Origin: Saturnia japonica
Lineage: Eukaryota; Arthropoda; Insecta; Lepidoptera; Saturniidae
NCBI GenBank assembly: GCA_033032175.1
Contig: CM065321.1
Span: 14,344,501 to 14,408,500 of the forward strand
Direction: 5' to 3'
DNA length: 64,000 nt
A program made the position numbers and the translations under genes. The notes beneath the pieces were generated by a model. That model saw nothing but the letters and a program-made list of their open reading frames with translations. It had not been told where the DNA came from and ran no database searches. This document shows, piece after piece, positions 1 to 10,845 of this stretch (positions within the stretch are counted from its first letter, which is position 1; each line of letters opens with the position of its first letter).

Positions 1-280
1 CGATGTGGTCCAAAATGGTAGCACACTAAGCCTAGTGAATGATTGGCTCTCAAGTACAGCTGCCGAAATACACCTATTGGTGTTTGGCGACAGATATTCA
101 ACTTGAGGGTGGTAGCTAGCTAGGTGGGCTTTAGAAAAAGGACTACCACCATAATATGGTTTCATCACGATGATTTCCTTAACGGGAAGTTCACGCTTAT
201 TGCAAGGATTCGAACTCACTTCAATCGACGCGGAGTCCGTATACGGTACCAACTGAGCCATCATCGCTTCTATCTACTCT
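1..280 (-). mobile_element. tRNA-derived SINE, family S1, copy 1 (cut by window edge)
   Basis: Read on the minus strand, the head carries an A-box-like TGGCTCAGTTGGTA (near 253-266) and a B-box-like GAGTTCGAATCC (near 209-220), the internal RNA polymerase III promoter of a tRNA. The body has the GCTAGCTACCACCCTCA motif and ends in TGGTCCACATCG at the window start, so the tail is probably cut off. It matches four other copies in this window (6.7, 32.8, 37.2 and 46.8 kb) along its whole length. The 62-codon open frame at 124-312 lies across this SINE and is not a gene. Confidence 0.85.
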
Positions 281-497
281 GCTTACTTAATTTTAACATT
301 TTAATCAAGTAAGGTAAGTTTAACAGTAAACTTTACGATCAGATGCCAATTGAGAATTCAAATCGGATAATGTTTATTTTATCTATGTACTGCTATCTTT
401 ATATCTATGCACACCTATAAAGCAGTTTTTTCGCAGTTGTCTTTACATTGAAACCCCGTTGAATTTTTATTTATCTAGTCCGATAAATTTGTCATTA

Positions 498-832
498 CTA
501 GCGGTCGCCCAATGATTGAAATTCGATCAGCGGCTTTTTAATCATAGATTATTTTCTGATTGACATTTGCAATATGAACCTAAACAGTGAATATTGTATC
601 AATTGCTGTTAGTTTTTATTGAGTGACAATGTCAATATTTAGGGGGGGTCTAAGTTTAATGGCATTGGTCGGGTTAGGATACGTAGTATTAATTTATTTT
701 ATTTTATATATTAATAACAGATATTATACTTAAATTATAGCTTTCTGCACTCCTTCTCCTTATAAACTTTAACCATGCCAAATCTCTCATTCTTCCGTGC
801 ACGCAATACTCTTTCACGTGTTAATATAATGA
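498..832 (-). mobile_element. Nonautonomous Helitron, family H1, copy A
   Basis: On the minus strand the element starts with TC (at 832), runs through an ATTAATA..ACGTGAA-like 5' end and the GCGTGCACGGAAGA motif, and ends in CGACCGCTAG (at 498) followed by T. TC at one end, CTAG at the other and an A|T target are Helitron hallmarks. About 335 bp; no coding capacity. Three more copies lie at 2.7, 39.9 and 44.4 kb. Confidence 0.75.
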
Positions 833-1823
833 TAATGATTGATACTCTTCTGTCCTCGCGTATTGGATAAGTAACTTTAACAAAATTTGCGTTGTTACTA
901 CAAACTCGTATCATATACTTTATGTTACTCGTACTTATTATACTATTTCTGTATATTTTTTTAATATTGTGTAGGAGTTTTTTAACATGGTTTGTATATC
1001 TAACCTAGCTATAAGTAGGTATACATATATATTTTGTTTTCATATTACATTCGACAAAATTATCAATAAATCAACAAAAATGATTATAATTCGTCATCAA
1101 TTCCTTACAGGGGGTAGTCATTCAAAATAACTATATCAAATCACAAATTTATGAACGAACGTAAACCCCAAAAGGAAAAAAAAACCTATACATAAGACTT
1201 AATATTTATAACTCATTACTAATATCAATCAGCAAGTGTTTCAATTTTAATATAGATAGATATAAAATTAAATCAGTTGACAATAACTTTTTTCTATATT
1301 TCAGTAAATTTATACATATAAGCTAGCCAAATGCTAAGCTAAGCACGTAATCATTTTGATCTCATATTTACCAAAAATCAAGATTGTTGTCAAATGCATA
1401 TTAAAATGGACATATTAAGGAAATTGTTTTTCAAAATAAATATAATACTACGTACTTAGGCATATGATTTGTTGGCACGTGAACGATTGATTGTACAGCA
1501 GTTATGATCTATATTTTTTTAAATTCCGTAACCTAAAGAGGTCTTGTCCTGCCCGCCATCATATATGGTGCCGAGATATGGAAATAATACGAAATAGATG
1601 ACATTAATAAACTCTCGTGTCAGATCTGGATTTGATTATCTGGAAACCTTGACGAGAGGCATACAAGAGGGACCTATAATTATAATTAATTATAGACTAA
1701 TATAACAGATATTAATAACCCAAATTAGAATAGCTTCATGGCTTGTATTATTAAATTGGCATTCAAACATACATTCAGAATATTACAATATTTATAAAAT
1801 GCTTCACACGAAGTCGGTAAACA
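833..1823. other. AT-rich stretch, nothing recognised
   Basis: No long open frame and no repeat that I could match elsewhere in the window. A few short TA runs only. Confidence 0.5.
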
Positions 1824-2234
1824 TCTATGCTAATATAATAAACTGGAAAAGTTTTTTGTTCGTTTAAATATGCTAATTTCAGGAATTATCAGACGGATCC
1901 AAAAAAAAAAAAAAATTATGGTAGCCAGACTAACGAGCAATAGTACAGGCTATATAAAATTAAGCTACAGTTCCCAGCTAACCTTAAATACTGATTTTTA
2001 TTATGCAAGTCGAAAGTCGAAGCCCTCGCGAACTGCTTTATTCGCCTGCGCTGGTTTAATGGTTAATGAACGGCAAATGTTACAATGTCCTACAAAAATA
2101 TTGGCTAAAAAAAGGCACCGATAGTATATATCTATCTCTTATACATAGGCCACAATAAGGTATATTGCAATTATTTTTTTGAAGTCGTTGATTTCTTCTA
2201 TATTATATGTGGGCAAACCGCGGGGCACAGTTAG
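1824..2234 (+). mobile_element. Nonautonomous Helitron, family H3, copy 1
   Basis: Starts with TC in ATCTATGCTAATATAATAAA and ends in GGGCACAGTTAG followed by T, a mutated form of the usual CTAG|T end. The 5' region (GTTCGTTTAAATATGCTAAT) and the internal CTATCTCTTATACATAGGCC motif match the copy at 23.8 kb. The 84-codon frame at 1870-2124 is contained in the element and passes through a poly(A) run, so it is not taken as a gene. Confidence 0.7.
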
Positions 2235-2728
2235 TACTGTAATAAAAAAAACTTCAATAAAATCGCACGAGAAATTATCTGGTCGCAATTTTGGCAGAGG
2301 AAATTAAAGCACAAAAGTATTTAATGAAAAAACAAGGCAATTGAATACATAACGATGCTTTGTAAAGCATCTTCGTCATCCATTACATCATGATCGCTTA
2401 GCTCTTAATTGAAAAACTTCCCGGGGCTAAAAGCGAAAGTGGAAAGAACTTTTGAGTGTGTTCGTCGAATCACAAATTGTTTTTGTTTGCCATTATTTGG
2501 ATTCATCTAATCCTTGTGATGTTTAATTTTCTAAGTTTTTTTTTTCTTGTGTAAAACTAGCTTTGATTTCAATATTAATTTGTTCTCTGTAAATACTTTT
2601 TGTTAACGTAATGCCTTCGGGGTTAGTCACTTTGCATCGTCTGGATTTGTTTTCTTTTGATTAATATATTTATAATTTTATTTTTATTTGGAATCTAATA
2701 CCTTATTTGAGCTGTTCTTGTGTATAAA
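2235..2728. other. AT-rich stretch, nothing recognised
   Basis: Contains short T runs and no supported gene or repeat. Confidence 0.5.
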
Positions 2729-3092
2729 TCTATATATTAATACGTGAAGCAAAAACTTTCAGTACCTTTTTAAGCGTATTGCGTGCACGGATGACTGTGA
2801 GATTTGGCATGGTTATAGTCTATATGGAGAAAGAGTGCAGAAAGCTAAAATTTATCTATAATATTTGTTACTTATATATTCAATTAAATAAATTAATACT
2901 GCGAATCCTAACCCGACCAGTGCCATTGAAGTTAGACTCCCCAAAATGTTGACATTGCCACTCAACGAAAAGTGACAGAAAGTGATGTAGATAATACTCA
3001 TTGTTTGTGAATAGGTACTGTAAATGTCAAACAAAAATTAGTCTATAATCAAAAATTCGCTGCTTGAATTTCGACCTTAGGGCGGTTGCTAG
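2729..3092 (+). mobile_element. Nonautonomous Helitron, family H1, copy B
   Basis: Complete: 5' TCTATATATTAATACGTGAA and 3' GGCGGTTGCTAG followed by T, about 364 bp. It aligns end to end with the copy at 39922-40281 and, inverted, with those at 498-832 and 44434-44790. The minus-strand 60-codon frame at 2852-3034 lies wholly inside the element; a similar frame occurs in the 40-kb copy only because the repeats are similar. Confidence 0.8.
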
Positions 3093-3195
3093 TATATATT
3101 AATATGTATAAATTATCATTGTTTGTAAAAAAATAGGCGTATTAATGAACTACTGCCGAATATAAGTAATTTGGCAATAAATAAACAATCTAAAA

Positions 3196-3330
3196 TTCTT
3201 ATATATATATATGTGTAATTGGCTTGTCGGAAACGGGTCCAACGATTCAGATGGAAATTGGTATTTAAATAATGTTTTACATCCCAAGTTTACTTAAATA
3301 GACTTATTTCTATGTAAGACACCGAGAACA
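3196..3330 (+). repeat. Dispersed repeat R2, copy 1 (fragment)
   Basis: Shares the core (ATTGGCTTGTCGGAAACGG then CAACGATT..GATG, TATTTA.ATAATGTT) with 9745-9900 and, inverted, with 48518-48690. Short fragment, identity moderate by eye. Confidence 0.5.
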
Positions 3331-3519
3331 GCGTGGTTACCCCAACATTATATTCTACAGTTAAATATTTTAAAAAGAATATGATTTTTAATTGCATAAA
3401 CAATTTATTGAATTATTTACTTTTTCTGAATTCTTTGCTTTTTTAATAACATTTTCTTTCAATTTGGTTAATTATATCATGTATTTGTCTATTTATAAAA
3501 AAGGTACTGCTACAGAGAG

Positions 3520-3787
3520 CATAACATAACATATCATCACGCCTGTATTCCCCGAAGAGTTAGGCAGAGGTGTACTAATGTACACACACAGTTCGCCGAG
3601 TATGTTTTTAGGTTCCATTTAATAGGGGGCGAGCCTATTGCCATTAAACTGGCACGAAGCCAAACTCCGAGCTGCTACTGAGAATTTCATAGGAAAACCC
3701 CAATAACACTTTGCTCGACCTGGGAATCGAACCCAAGACCTCGATCATAGCAGTCGCGCTTACAACCACTAGGCTAAAGAGGCAGTT
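3520..3787 (-). mobile_element. tRNA-derived SINE, family S2, copy a
   Basis: Read on the minus strand the head is tRNA-like: A-box region TAGCCTAGTGGTTG and T-arm CTTGGGTTCGATTCCCAGG near 3720-3738. The body ends in GCGTGATGATATGTTATGTT, an A/T/G-rich short-repeat tail at 3518-3540. Matches 10580-10845 and 28618-28828 along the length. Confidence 0.85.
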
Positions 3788-3879
3788 AGCATTTTGAACT
3801 TATAATAATAAAACGTAATTATAAATGTAACATGATAGAATCTGCACTCTTATTAGAGCAATACCCAACTTTTCTTAAT

Positions 3880-4985
3880 AAATTGGTAACAATTAGTAAC
3901 ACAATAATAATTTACAGTTTACTATATATCTTGAGGTAACTATTATACTTATATTACAGCTAAATAAATCTAAGTCCTTACTATGTTCATTTTGTGCTCT
4001 ACACTTATGCAGAACTGGGTTATAGTAAGCCACATTATTGGAACAGTATTTTATATGAAAAAGTGTTTGCGTTCGTTTGCTGTTTTTAGTGAGAACTATT
4101 TATATTACAGCTAAATAAATCTAAGTCCTTACTATATTCATTTTGTGCTCTACACTTATGCAGAACTGGGTTATAGTAAGCCACATTATTGGAACAGTAT
4201 TTTATATGAAAAAGTGTTTGTGTTCGTTTGCTGTTTTTAGTAAGAATTGGCACAACAATTCACTGGTATCCCATATAGCAATCACTATCTTATGAAAAAC
4301 AGATTAACCATTGATCTTGCGTCTAAATAACAATATGTTCATATTAAAATGTTTTAATCTGTCCTCATATGAAGGTAACTCGTATCTCATACCAAATTTG
4401 GAAGCCAAATGGCGTAGCAAACGTTTCTAAACAGTTCTGTCTGTATGGTTGCGATAACACTGGGATTATATTACTGAACAGTATTTTAAAATACTTCTCT
4501 CTGAACTTGTATGTAATGTGATCAACCTGGCCTTTTTTTTAAGGTTTTGTTATCCTAAAGAGGAATCCCATTATTTTATTTGCTTTCGAAATAAAATTCA
4601 TTGGAAATCATAATGTTGTGTGTACGTTAGTTTAAAATCAAGCAAGATACCCTAGATCTTTGATGTTGCAATAATTTATTAATTACTTTATAAGGGAAAA
4701 TTAGAGAAGATTTTTTTTTGGGTAAAAGTGATTAAAAGGCATTTTTTTACATTTACGGTTTTGTTATTTTTAATATACCATAAGTATAGGCGATCAATAT
4801 CATCCTGACGTTCTAGACAATCGTCGCTCGAAGTAACGAGGTCTTAAATAAACAAAATAAATAAAAGTGGTCCTAAATTTGATCCTTGCGGGATCCCTGA
4901 ATTATTAATTAAAGCGAAGTTAAAGTGTATGTCTTTTCATTTAGTATATCTCTTAAGAAAACGCCTACTCTAGCTGTTCCCATTT
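3880..4985 (-). pseudogene. Decayed non-LTR retrotransposon ORF2, jockey/CR1-like reverse transcriptase
   Basis: On the minus strand I can read, with stops and frameshifts, a reverse transcriptase of the jockey/CR1 type. The block GIPQGSNLGPLLFILFI (near 4840-4890) is the family's motif B. Then come NNKTVNVKKCLLITF (near 4725-4770), a DLGILLD-like block with frameshift (near 4630-4660), and further C-terminal RLLRHLASKFGMRYE and LPSYEDRLKHFNMNILLFRR (4330-4425), followed by NVAYYNPVLHKCRAQNEYS. The YADD region between motif B and KTVNVKKC appears deleted. Function would be reverse transcription at the insertion site, but this copy is dead. A 151-bp tandem duplication sits in its 3' coding part. 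Confidence 0.75.
3949..4250 (-). repeat. 151-bp tandem duplication inside the LINE relic
   Basis: Unit 1 is 3949-4099 and unit 2 is 4100-4250. They differ at only a few positions (for example ATGTTC/ATATTC, TTTGCG/TTTGTG, GTGAGAA/GTAAGAA). Because 151 is not a multiple of three the duplication shifts the LINE frame, so it arose in an already dead copy or killed it. Confidence 0.9.
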
Positions 4986-5240
4986 AGTTCTATTCTATCA
5001 CATACCACTCTTCTCCAGTCAGGGCTCGTTATGAGCTTTAACTATATCCTCCAATCTTCTAATTATCTAATGTTGCTAGTTGCTAATTTTTCTGTTATTG
5101 TTTTACAGTAGTTTTTTTTTGTTTTCATTATGTCGCCTACCCACCTCCACTTTTGCTGGTCAATGCTAGTTATTAAATTGACATTCTAACTAGTTGCATA
5201 AACTATTCGATGCTTAGTATTTGGAATTAAATTAATTCGC
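4983..5240 (-). pseudogene. C-terminal fragment of an APE-type LINE (endonuclease-reverse transcriptase family), copy 1
   Basis: The minus strand reads SIDQQKWRWVGDIMK, then a degenerate middle, then LITSPDWRRVVCDRIEL, with three stops in about 70 codons. This is the C-terminal tail of a LINE family common in Lepidoptera (pattern KWQWAGHI ... W.R.A.DR..W). It aligns with the copy at 62130-62472. It ends where the jockey/CR1-like relic begins, so the two pieces are adjacent in the same orientation. Confidence 0.7.
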
Positions 5241-6680
5241 TGTAAAATTGGATATATGGACCAGTCAATTTCTTCCTGATTTTTAAAATATTTTGTAATA
5301 TATTATATAGCTACAAATGTAATCCAAACATTATAAATTTATGCGAATTACTAAAAATTGGTTATACATGGTAGTTAGGCGTATTTGTTACTTACATTTA
5401 TTATGGATCTCAGTTAATAAATCTATATTTTACAGAGTTTGCAACATTAAATAAGGCGAATAATTTAGATTTGTGTATGATTAAAAAAAAAAGAAGCTTT
5501 TGCGTTTAGGATACTCTAAATTACGTCAGTGATAAAAATCAAAATGTATACTAATGTACAGCGCCATGAAATGAAATTATGCATTCAAGTTAGTAATAAC
5601 AACGACTTTTAAAATTAATAAGATTAGTGATTGACTGTCCGTAACACCTCTAAAATTTAAATTTGACAGTGTCACGTTCCGTCGTCTCCTGAGGACGAGT
5701 AAATTGAATTCTAGCTAAGAGTGTCGACTCGCGAGGCGCCCTGATAAATATGTAACCGAGACGTTACTTCTAAGTTTCCAGCAAAATTTATGAATATTTT
5801 GAGCTTTACACCCAGGCTTTCAACACTTTATACCTTTGCTCCCCGATGGTTAGGCGAAATGAAATATTGTGTTTAATGTTAGAATGAATGAATTAAATAA
5901 GTACTTTATTTTACACCTTCGGTTTGTACACTTTCTAGGTTAATGCCATAAGACAACATCATCTGGGCTGACCATAAATGTTAAACCTTTTACTAAGCTT
6001 ATAGAGGAAGGGATTTGAAAAATAGCAAGTAATTGCAGCACCTGTATGAAGTTAGTGAGATAGTTCATACAAGACAGGGTCTTACTAATATTAGATTTTG
6101 TCAAAGACCAGCACAGTTTTAATACGAGAAATATACAAATTAGTCGTACCGTTTTAAGACTTAGTAAGACAAATAAGTTTTTTAGGTAATGGTGTTAGGT
6201 CATATAATAAAATCGCGAAGCACATTACTTATTCCAAATAAGTTATTTGCCACACAATAAGTGCACGAACTATGCCAAGCTGGTTTTACTGTCAAAATAT
6301 TACCATAGGATGGATCATTACGAGAATGATAGTGATATTTTTTGCGCGGTCTTTTCTACCATTTAGATTTGTATTTTTTAGTCATAAATTGGCATTTCTT
6401 CAGCCTACGTGGTGTAATAAAGATGGCATTTTGCATAATACAGCACGGTTATTGTTTAAAAGTGAAAAGAATAAGAAATAATTACATGGACCATGGATTC
6501 AAAGCTACCACAAATAATTCCTGGAAATTTCTAACAATGGAGCCACCATTTTGTTAAGACAATAAATCATCATAAGACCACTCTGTGAAACGAAATATAT
6601 TAATTAACTGCTCAATAATGCAAGTAACGGTTTTTAATGGTGAAAATTGGTTACCGAATTAGGGAAAAGAAGAAGATTTG
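5241..6680. other. No recognised gene; unique AT-rich DNA
   Basis: A GC-richer patch at 5660-5760 (GTGTCGACTCGCGAGGCGCC) stands out but no frame or family was recognised. Two overlapping 70-codon frames near 6.3-6.5 kb are AT-rich and look like chance. Confidence 0.4.
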
Positions 6681-6902
6681 TAATGATGGATCAGTGATAG
6701 AGTGACGATCGACGTGAGTTCGAATCCCGACAATGAGCCTAAGCTTTCCGCGAAGGAAAACCTCATGATGAAAACATAGGATGATGGTTGGGTATTTTCT
6801 ACAACTCGCCTAGCTAGCTACCACCCTCAAGAAGTATTTTTGTCACCAAACATTTAAAGGTGTTTTCCGACAGCTGCACTTGAAAGCCAGTTCCCTCAAT
6901 AC
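6681..6902 (+). mobile_element. tRNA-derived SINE, family S1, copy 2
   Basis: B box GAGTTCGAATCCCGACAATG near 6716-6735. The body (GAAGGAAAACCTCATGATGA, then GCTAGCTACCACCCTCAAG) and the CGACAGCTGCACTTGA motif are shared with the other S1 copies. The 3' quarter is missing or diverged. Confidence 0.85.
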
Positions 6903-7878
6903 GAATACACAGAAACATTTTTAAATCAAAGAAAAAGTATTGTAAGTATATTAATTTATATGTCTCTTGATATTTAAGAGAAGACTATACCCTATTCATT
7001 GTATTCAAACGGTTGTTGTAGGAATTTCAACGCAGTCAGCGCTTTAGATTCCGGAGTTATATTAAATACCGGGCACTAACACCGCAAGACAAGCGACATT
7101 AATACCTAAAACCAATTCAAATACCAACTCACAATATCCCAAAACTGATACCAAAACGTGTAGCGAACGCCGTGTCACGTATCCGATCCAGTGAGACTTC
7201 GAATATTCATACAGGGACGAATTGCAGTAATAATTGTTAGTTTCATATCATTTACAGTTTGTGCTCGCAGCTACGCTCGCGTGGATTACAGAATGCCGTC
7301 GATCAAGCACACATGCAAATCATGGTACTCCCGCTGCCGGTTATTTTAATGACTAAAATGTTCATTGTGGGTGATTTTTGAAAGATAGACATATTATACA
7401 CTTGCAATTTTTTTTGTAGTTCTTTGCAAGAACTACAATTATGTGCTACATTAATTTGATGTAACTCTGGTTTACTCAGCATTAAGCGCCCTAAAATCGT
7501 CGTTTTGCGAATTAATTTTTATTTGCGCAGAACATTAGTAATTTTTTTTGTAAAATTCCTGTCAAAACCGGTTACACTGTTTCAGAACTTACCCGGAACA
7601 AACATACAGACAAAAATTTAAGAAATGTGTTTTTTTATGTTTGTCGTTACCTTCATATGGATTTAGTAAAAAAGCGGTTTTTTGAGAATACAAACAGACA
7701 CTTCAATTTTATTTATTTGTATAGATTTCATACAAAAATTAAATAATAATAATTTCCGTAATCAAAACTCAAAAAAAAAAAGTGTATTCATTGGTCAGTC
7801 ATTAGATTCGGTAGAAAAATTAGATACCTACATTAGTACTATGAAGGTACCCAGTGTGTAGTTTTTTTCCTACAACTA
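6903..7878. other. Unique DNA with a GC-richer island at 7010-7330
   Basis: 7010-7330 is visibly less AT-rich than its surroundings and contains an acceptor-like TTTCATATCATTTACAG ending at 7258, followed by an open frame of about 31 codons to a TAA. I recognise no protein in it. The rest (7330-7878) is AT-rich with nothing supported. Confidence 0.35.
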
Positions 7879-8045
7879 AGTTGGCAAACAAGCATACGGT
7901 CCGTCTGATGTATTACTAGCGTTTTGCGAACCATGAACCCCCCTACTCCAAGGAGCTATGGAAACCCTACGGTGAGTAGGAATATAACAGAAAGTTATTT
8001 GGCTGCGGTCTTCTGTAGGGTTGAGGTCTTCCATAATAGGTACCC
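7879..8045 (+). repeat. Lepidopteran dispersed repeat fragment (GGCAAACAAGCATACGG type)
   Basis: TTGGCAAACAAGCATACGG followed by CCGTCTGATG recalls a common lepidopteran interspersed repeat that reads CGGCCCGCCTGATGGTAAGC. Only this one copy is in the window and its ends are unclear. The recognition is from memory of the motif only. Confidence 0.4.
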
Positions 8046-8310
8046 TTAACCTTTTAAATGTTATTGAAATTTTTCACCGGAATCAAAATCAGTTTCTCAG
8101 GACTCAAACACTCAAATACAAATAAACACACACGTTTCCAGGCATACAAATACACACACACTCACTCAAAATTAAATTAAATTAAACATCATTATAAATA
8201 CATTCATACTCAAGGTATATTGTTACGTATATGAAATGTAATACACATTAAGTACTTCTCAATTGGCACTTTAAAGTTATATTCCAATATTTTACATTTC
8301 TAACAATAAA

Positions 8311-8548
8311 CTTTTAACAAAAAAGGAAATCCAACTTTAATGGTTTTGGAGAGTTCCCTTATCTATCTTCGAAGCTGATGGTCCAATACCAATTAAATTA
8401 AAATAGGAGCCCACCCTTGAGGTATCCCCTATCCAAAAAAAAACGAATAATCTAAATCGGTTTATAAACAAAGAAGATATGGCTGAACATCCATCAAAAT
8501 ATATATATTGAGTAACATCCCGTCTTTTGTTAAAGTCGGTTAGAAATG
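8311..8548 (-). repeat. Dispersed repeat R1, copy 1
   Basis: Carries the R1 core: TATCTTCGAAG, GGTCCAATACCAAT, CTTGAGGTATCCCCTATCCA, CTAAATCGGTTTATAAACAA, ATGGCTGAACATCCATC and the end AAAGTCGGTTAGAAA. Eight further copies occur in the window in both orientations. The 81-codon minus frame across it is a property of the repeat. Confidence 0.8.
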
Positions 8549-9744
8549 TGCTGTGAAGTTTATATAACGAAAATAAATACATTTTAACTAATTGATATTT
8601 ATTTAGTAAGTAATTAAATAGTATTGACTGACGCTGATGGATATATCTATAGGATATCTGAACGATTGAAAAATAAAGTTTTTATTATTATATTCTAATA
8701 ACATTAACATATAAATTAAAAACATGGATGTTCGGTATTTCAAATAAATAACACGTCGTGTTGTGGCCGATATACTTTTTCAAAATATGTACATAAAAAA
8801 ATATTTTTTTTTCCTACAAGCATTCAGACTAATCCGGTCCTGTATATCCGCGTCGGGCTAGAATTTCCATTAAAGCGTTATTTACACAGCCATCCTCGCG
8901 CACCCATCGCTCCGTGCTCGGGTAATTCTACTAAGGAAACAGTTTTGGCGGGAAGATTTTCACTGCACCTCCGCTACGAAGAGCTCAATAGAGCTCGTTT
9001 TTTATAATAAACATTTTTTCTTTGTTAAATATTAATATAACTTATACAAACAGAGTGAACACATGACTTGTAGTTAATAAAACTTATAGAGTTGTAAACT
9101 TTTTCATCGTGCATTAATAAAAGTAAGTACAATGACAATCAAAAGTACATGGCATGACAATCAATAATCTAATTACAAAAGTAAAAAAGTGACATCAATT
9201 ACTAAAAATAAAAAGGCGATCTCTAACTCATAAATATATTTTTAAACCTAACAACTACTAACTATAGAAAATCAAAACAAAACAAATTTAGGTAACGGAA
9301 AAAAACATGCAATTGTACTGTGAAAATCGAATTGTAATTATTGACAAAATTGTTTTCTTTTTATTCTAAATTTTAGTAAAGAATAAACATTTATATTTCA
9401 ACAAAATAAAATAAATTCGAAACACCAGCTCTGAGATACGTCGGACGTTTTATTTTTCATTTTACATATTTCCCCCTCGGATTTTGTATACCGGTCGTGT
9501 ATTGTGGAAACTTGTTTTTAGAATCACGCTGCAATATCGGTGTCTGTGAAGTTATAAATTCCAACGTTTTTCCGAACGTAATAGATATTTTTTACTGTGA
9601 ATCAACTGTGAATCAAACACAGTTTATTTAGAATACATTGTTTTAATCATCGAATACATTTGATTGTCAATCCATGATCCAATTGATAAATATGAAGATA
9701 TAAAAAATATCGTTTATTGATTAATAATTATCAAATAATGTATT
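8549..9744. other. Unique DNA with a GC-rich island and candidate exon at 8828
   Basis: 8821-9007 is GC-rich and opens after a polypyrimidine tract and AG (see separate entry). The remainder (9008-9744) is AT-rich with only short frames. Confidence 0.4.
8828..9007 (+). CDS. Candidate exon, unrecognised (speculative)
   Basis: A T-rich tract, ATATTTTTTTTTCCTACAAG, leads to an AG at 8826-8827. From 8828 one frame stays open for 59 codons to a TAA at 9005. A possible internal donor, CTCGG|GTAATT, sits after 8921. The translation (for example NPVLYIRVGLEF and AGRFSLHLRYEELNRARFL) matches nothing I know. GC-richer DNA has fewer chance stops, so this may equally be a conserved noncoding island. Confidence 0.15.
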   Translation, partial: TNPVLYIRVGLEFPLKRYLHSHPRAPIAPCSGNSTKETVLAGRFSLHLRYEELNRARFL

Positions 9745-9900
9745 AACTAACCAAATACTATTAGGTGAGAAATTTTTGCATATATTTAATTGGTTTCTCA
9801 GAAACGATTTGGATGAAATTTTGTATTTAGATAATGTTATAATTTTCTTCTATTTATTTTGATATCAAGCAATTTTCGGTCATCCACATATATTTTTAAC
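9745..9900 (+). repeat. Dispersed repeat R2, copy 2
   Basis: Begins near AATACTATTAGGTGAGAAAT and includes ATTGGTTTCTCAGAAACGAT and TTTGTATTTAGATAATGTTA. The inverted copy at 48518-48690 shares both its start and its core. Confidence 0.6.
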
Positions 9901-10579
9901 AAGAAGATGAACTAGCACGTGGCATTTATAACTACACCTACTGCCACCATACACATAATATGTTTATTTTTGAATGGAATTTCGTAATGAAGTAAGTATA
10001 CAAAACATAACTATTTATATTATTAGGTCCTTACATATGAAATTGGCGTTTTGTTGAACTGGCCACTTTGATCTCAAATATTTGGCGTTTAGTTACCACT
10101 CAAGCACCTTGATAAGTAAGTCTACTTAATTTTGGAAAAAAAATGAAAATTCCAAAAACATAGAAAATCTAACCTTATGCACTCTCCTTAGGCTTCTCCT
10201 TTGAGTAGATTGACTCAATCGGTATTTTTTTTTTGTAAAGATTTTATAGGCACAGGTACACAATATAATAATATATAAATAAAAAATAAATTAAAAAAAT
10301 TCGTCATTGCGGTACAATAAAATATTTTTTATATGTTAAAATATATTATATTATAACGTAGAAATAAAACTATTAATATGTAATATACGAAATTATTATT
10401 AAATATAAAAACACGACCCAAATAGATACCTACAAATGTATAAAATACCGCACGCAATAAAAAAACTTGACGCGGCGCTGCATCCGCGGCATTTCAGCCC
10501 GATAGTACGTTCAAGGACATACTGTATTATACATAATAATGAATTATATACATATCGTGTGACTATAACCTTTAGGTAA
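9901..10579. other. AT-rich stretch, nothing recognised
   Basis: Long A/T stretches; no frame or repeat supported. Confidence 0.5.
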
Positions 10580-10845
10580 TAACTGCCTCGTTAGCCTAGT
10601 GGTCGTAAGCGCGACTGCTATGAGCGAGACCCTGGGTTCGAATCCCAGGTCGAGCAAAGTGTTATAGGGTTTTTCCTATGATAATCTTAGTAGCAGCTCG
10701 GAGTTTGGTTTCGTGCCCGATTAATGGCAATAGGCTCGCCCCCTATTACATGGGACCTAAAAAACATACTCGGCGAATTGTGGGTGTACATTAGTACACC
10801 TCTGCCTAACCCTTCGGGAAATACAGGCGTTATGTTATGTTATGT
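10580..10845 (+). mobile_element. tRNA-derived SINE, family S2, copy b (best preserved)
   Basis: The head, 10583-10656, is strikingly tRNA-like: TTAGCCTAGTGGTCGTAAGC (A box and D arm) and the T arm CCTGGGTTCGAATCCCAGG, a perfect 6-bp stem with a TTCGAAT loop. The body holds GCAGCTCGGAGTTTGG and GGCAATAGGCTCGCCCCCTA and ends in a (TTATG)n tail at 10830-10844. It is a SINE and not a tRNA gene, because the same head and body recur at 3.5 and 28.6 kb. The 67-codon frame at 10724-10927 is inside it and is not a gene. Confidence 0.9.

Noticed and set aside
1870..2124. 84-codon plus frame
   Set aside because: Inside Helitron H3 copy 1 and runs through a poly(A) tract.
10583..10656. tRNA gene
   Set aside because: The tRNA-like stretch is the head of SINE S2; head and body recur together at 3.5 and 28.6 kb.
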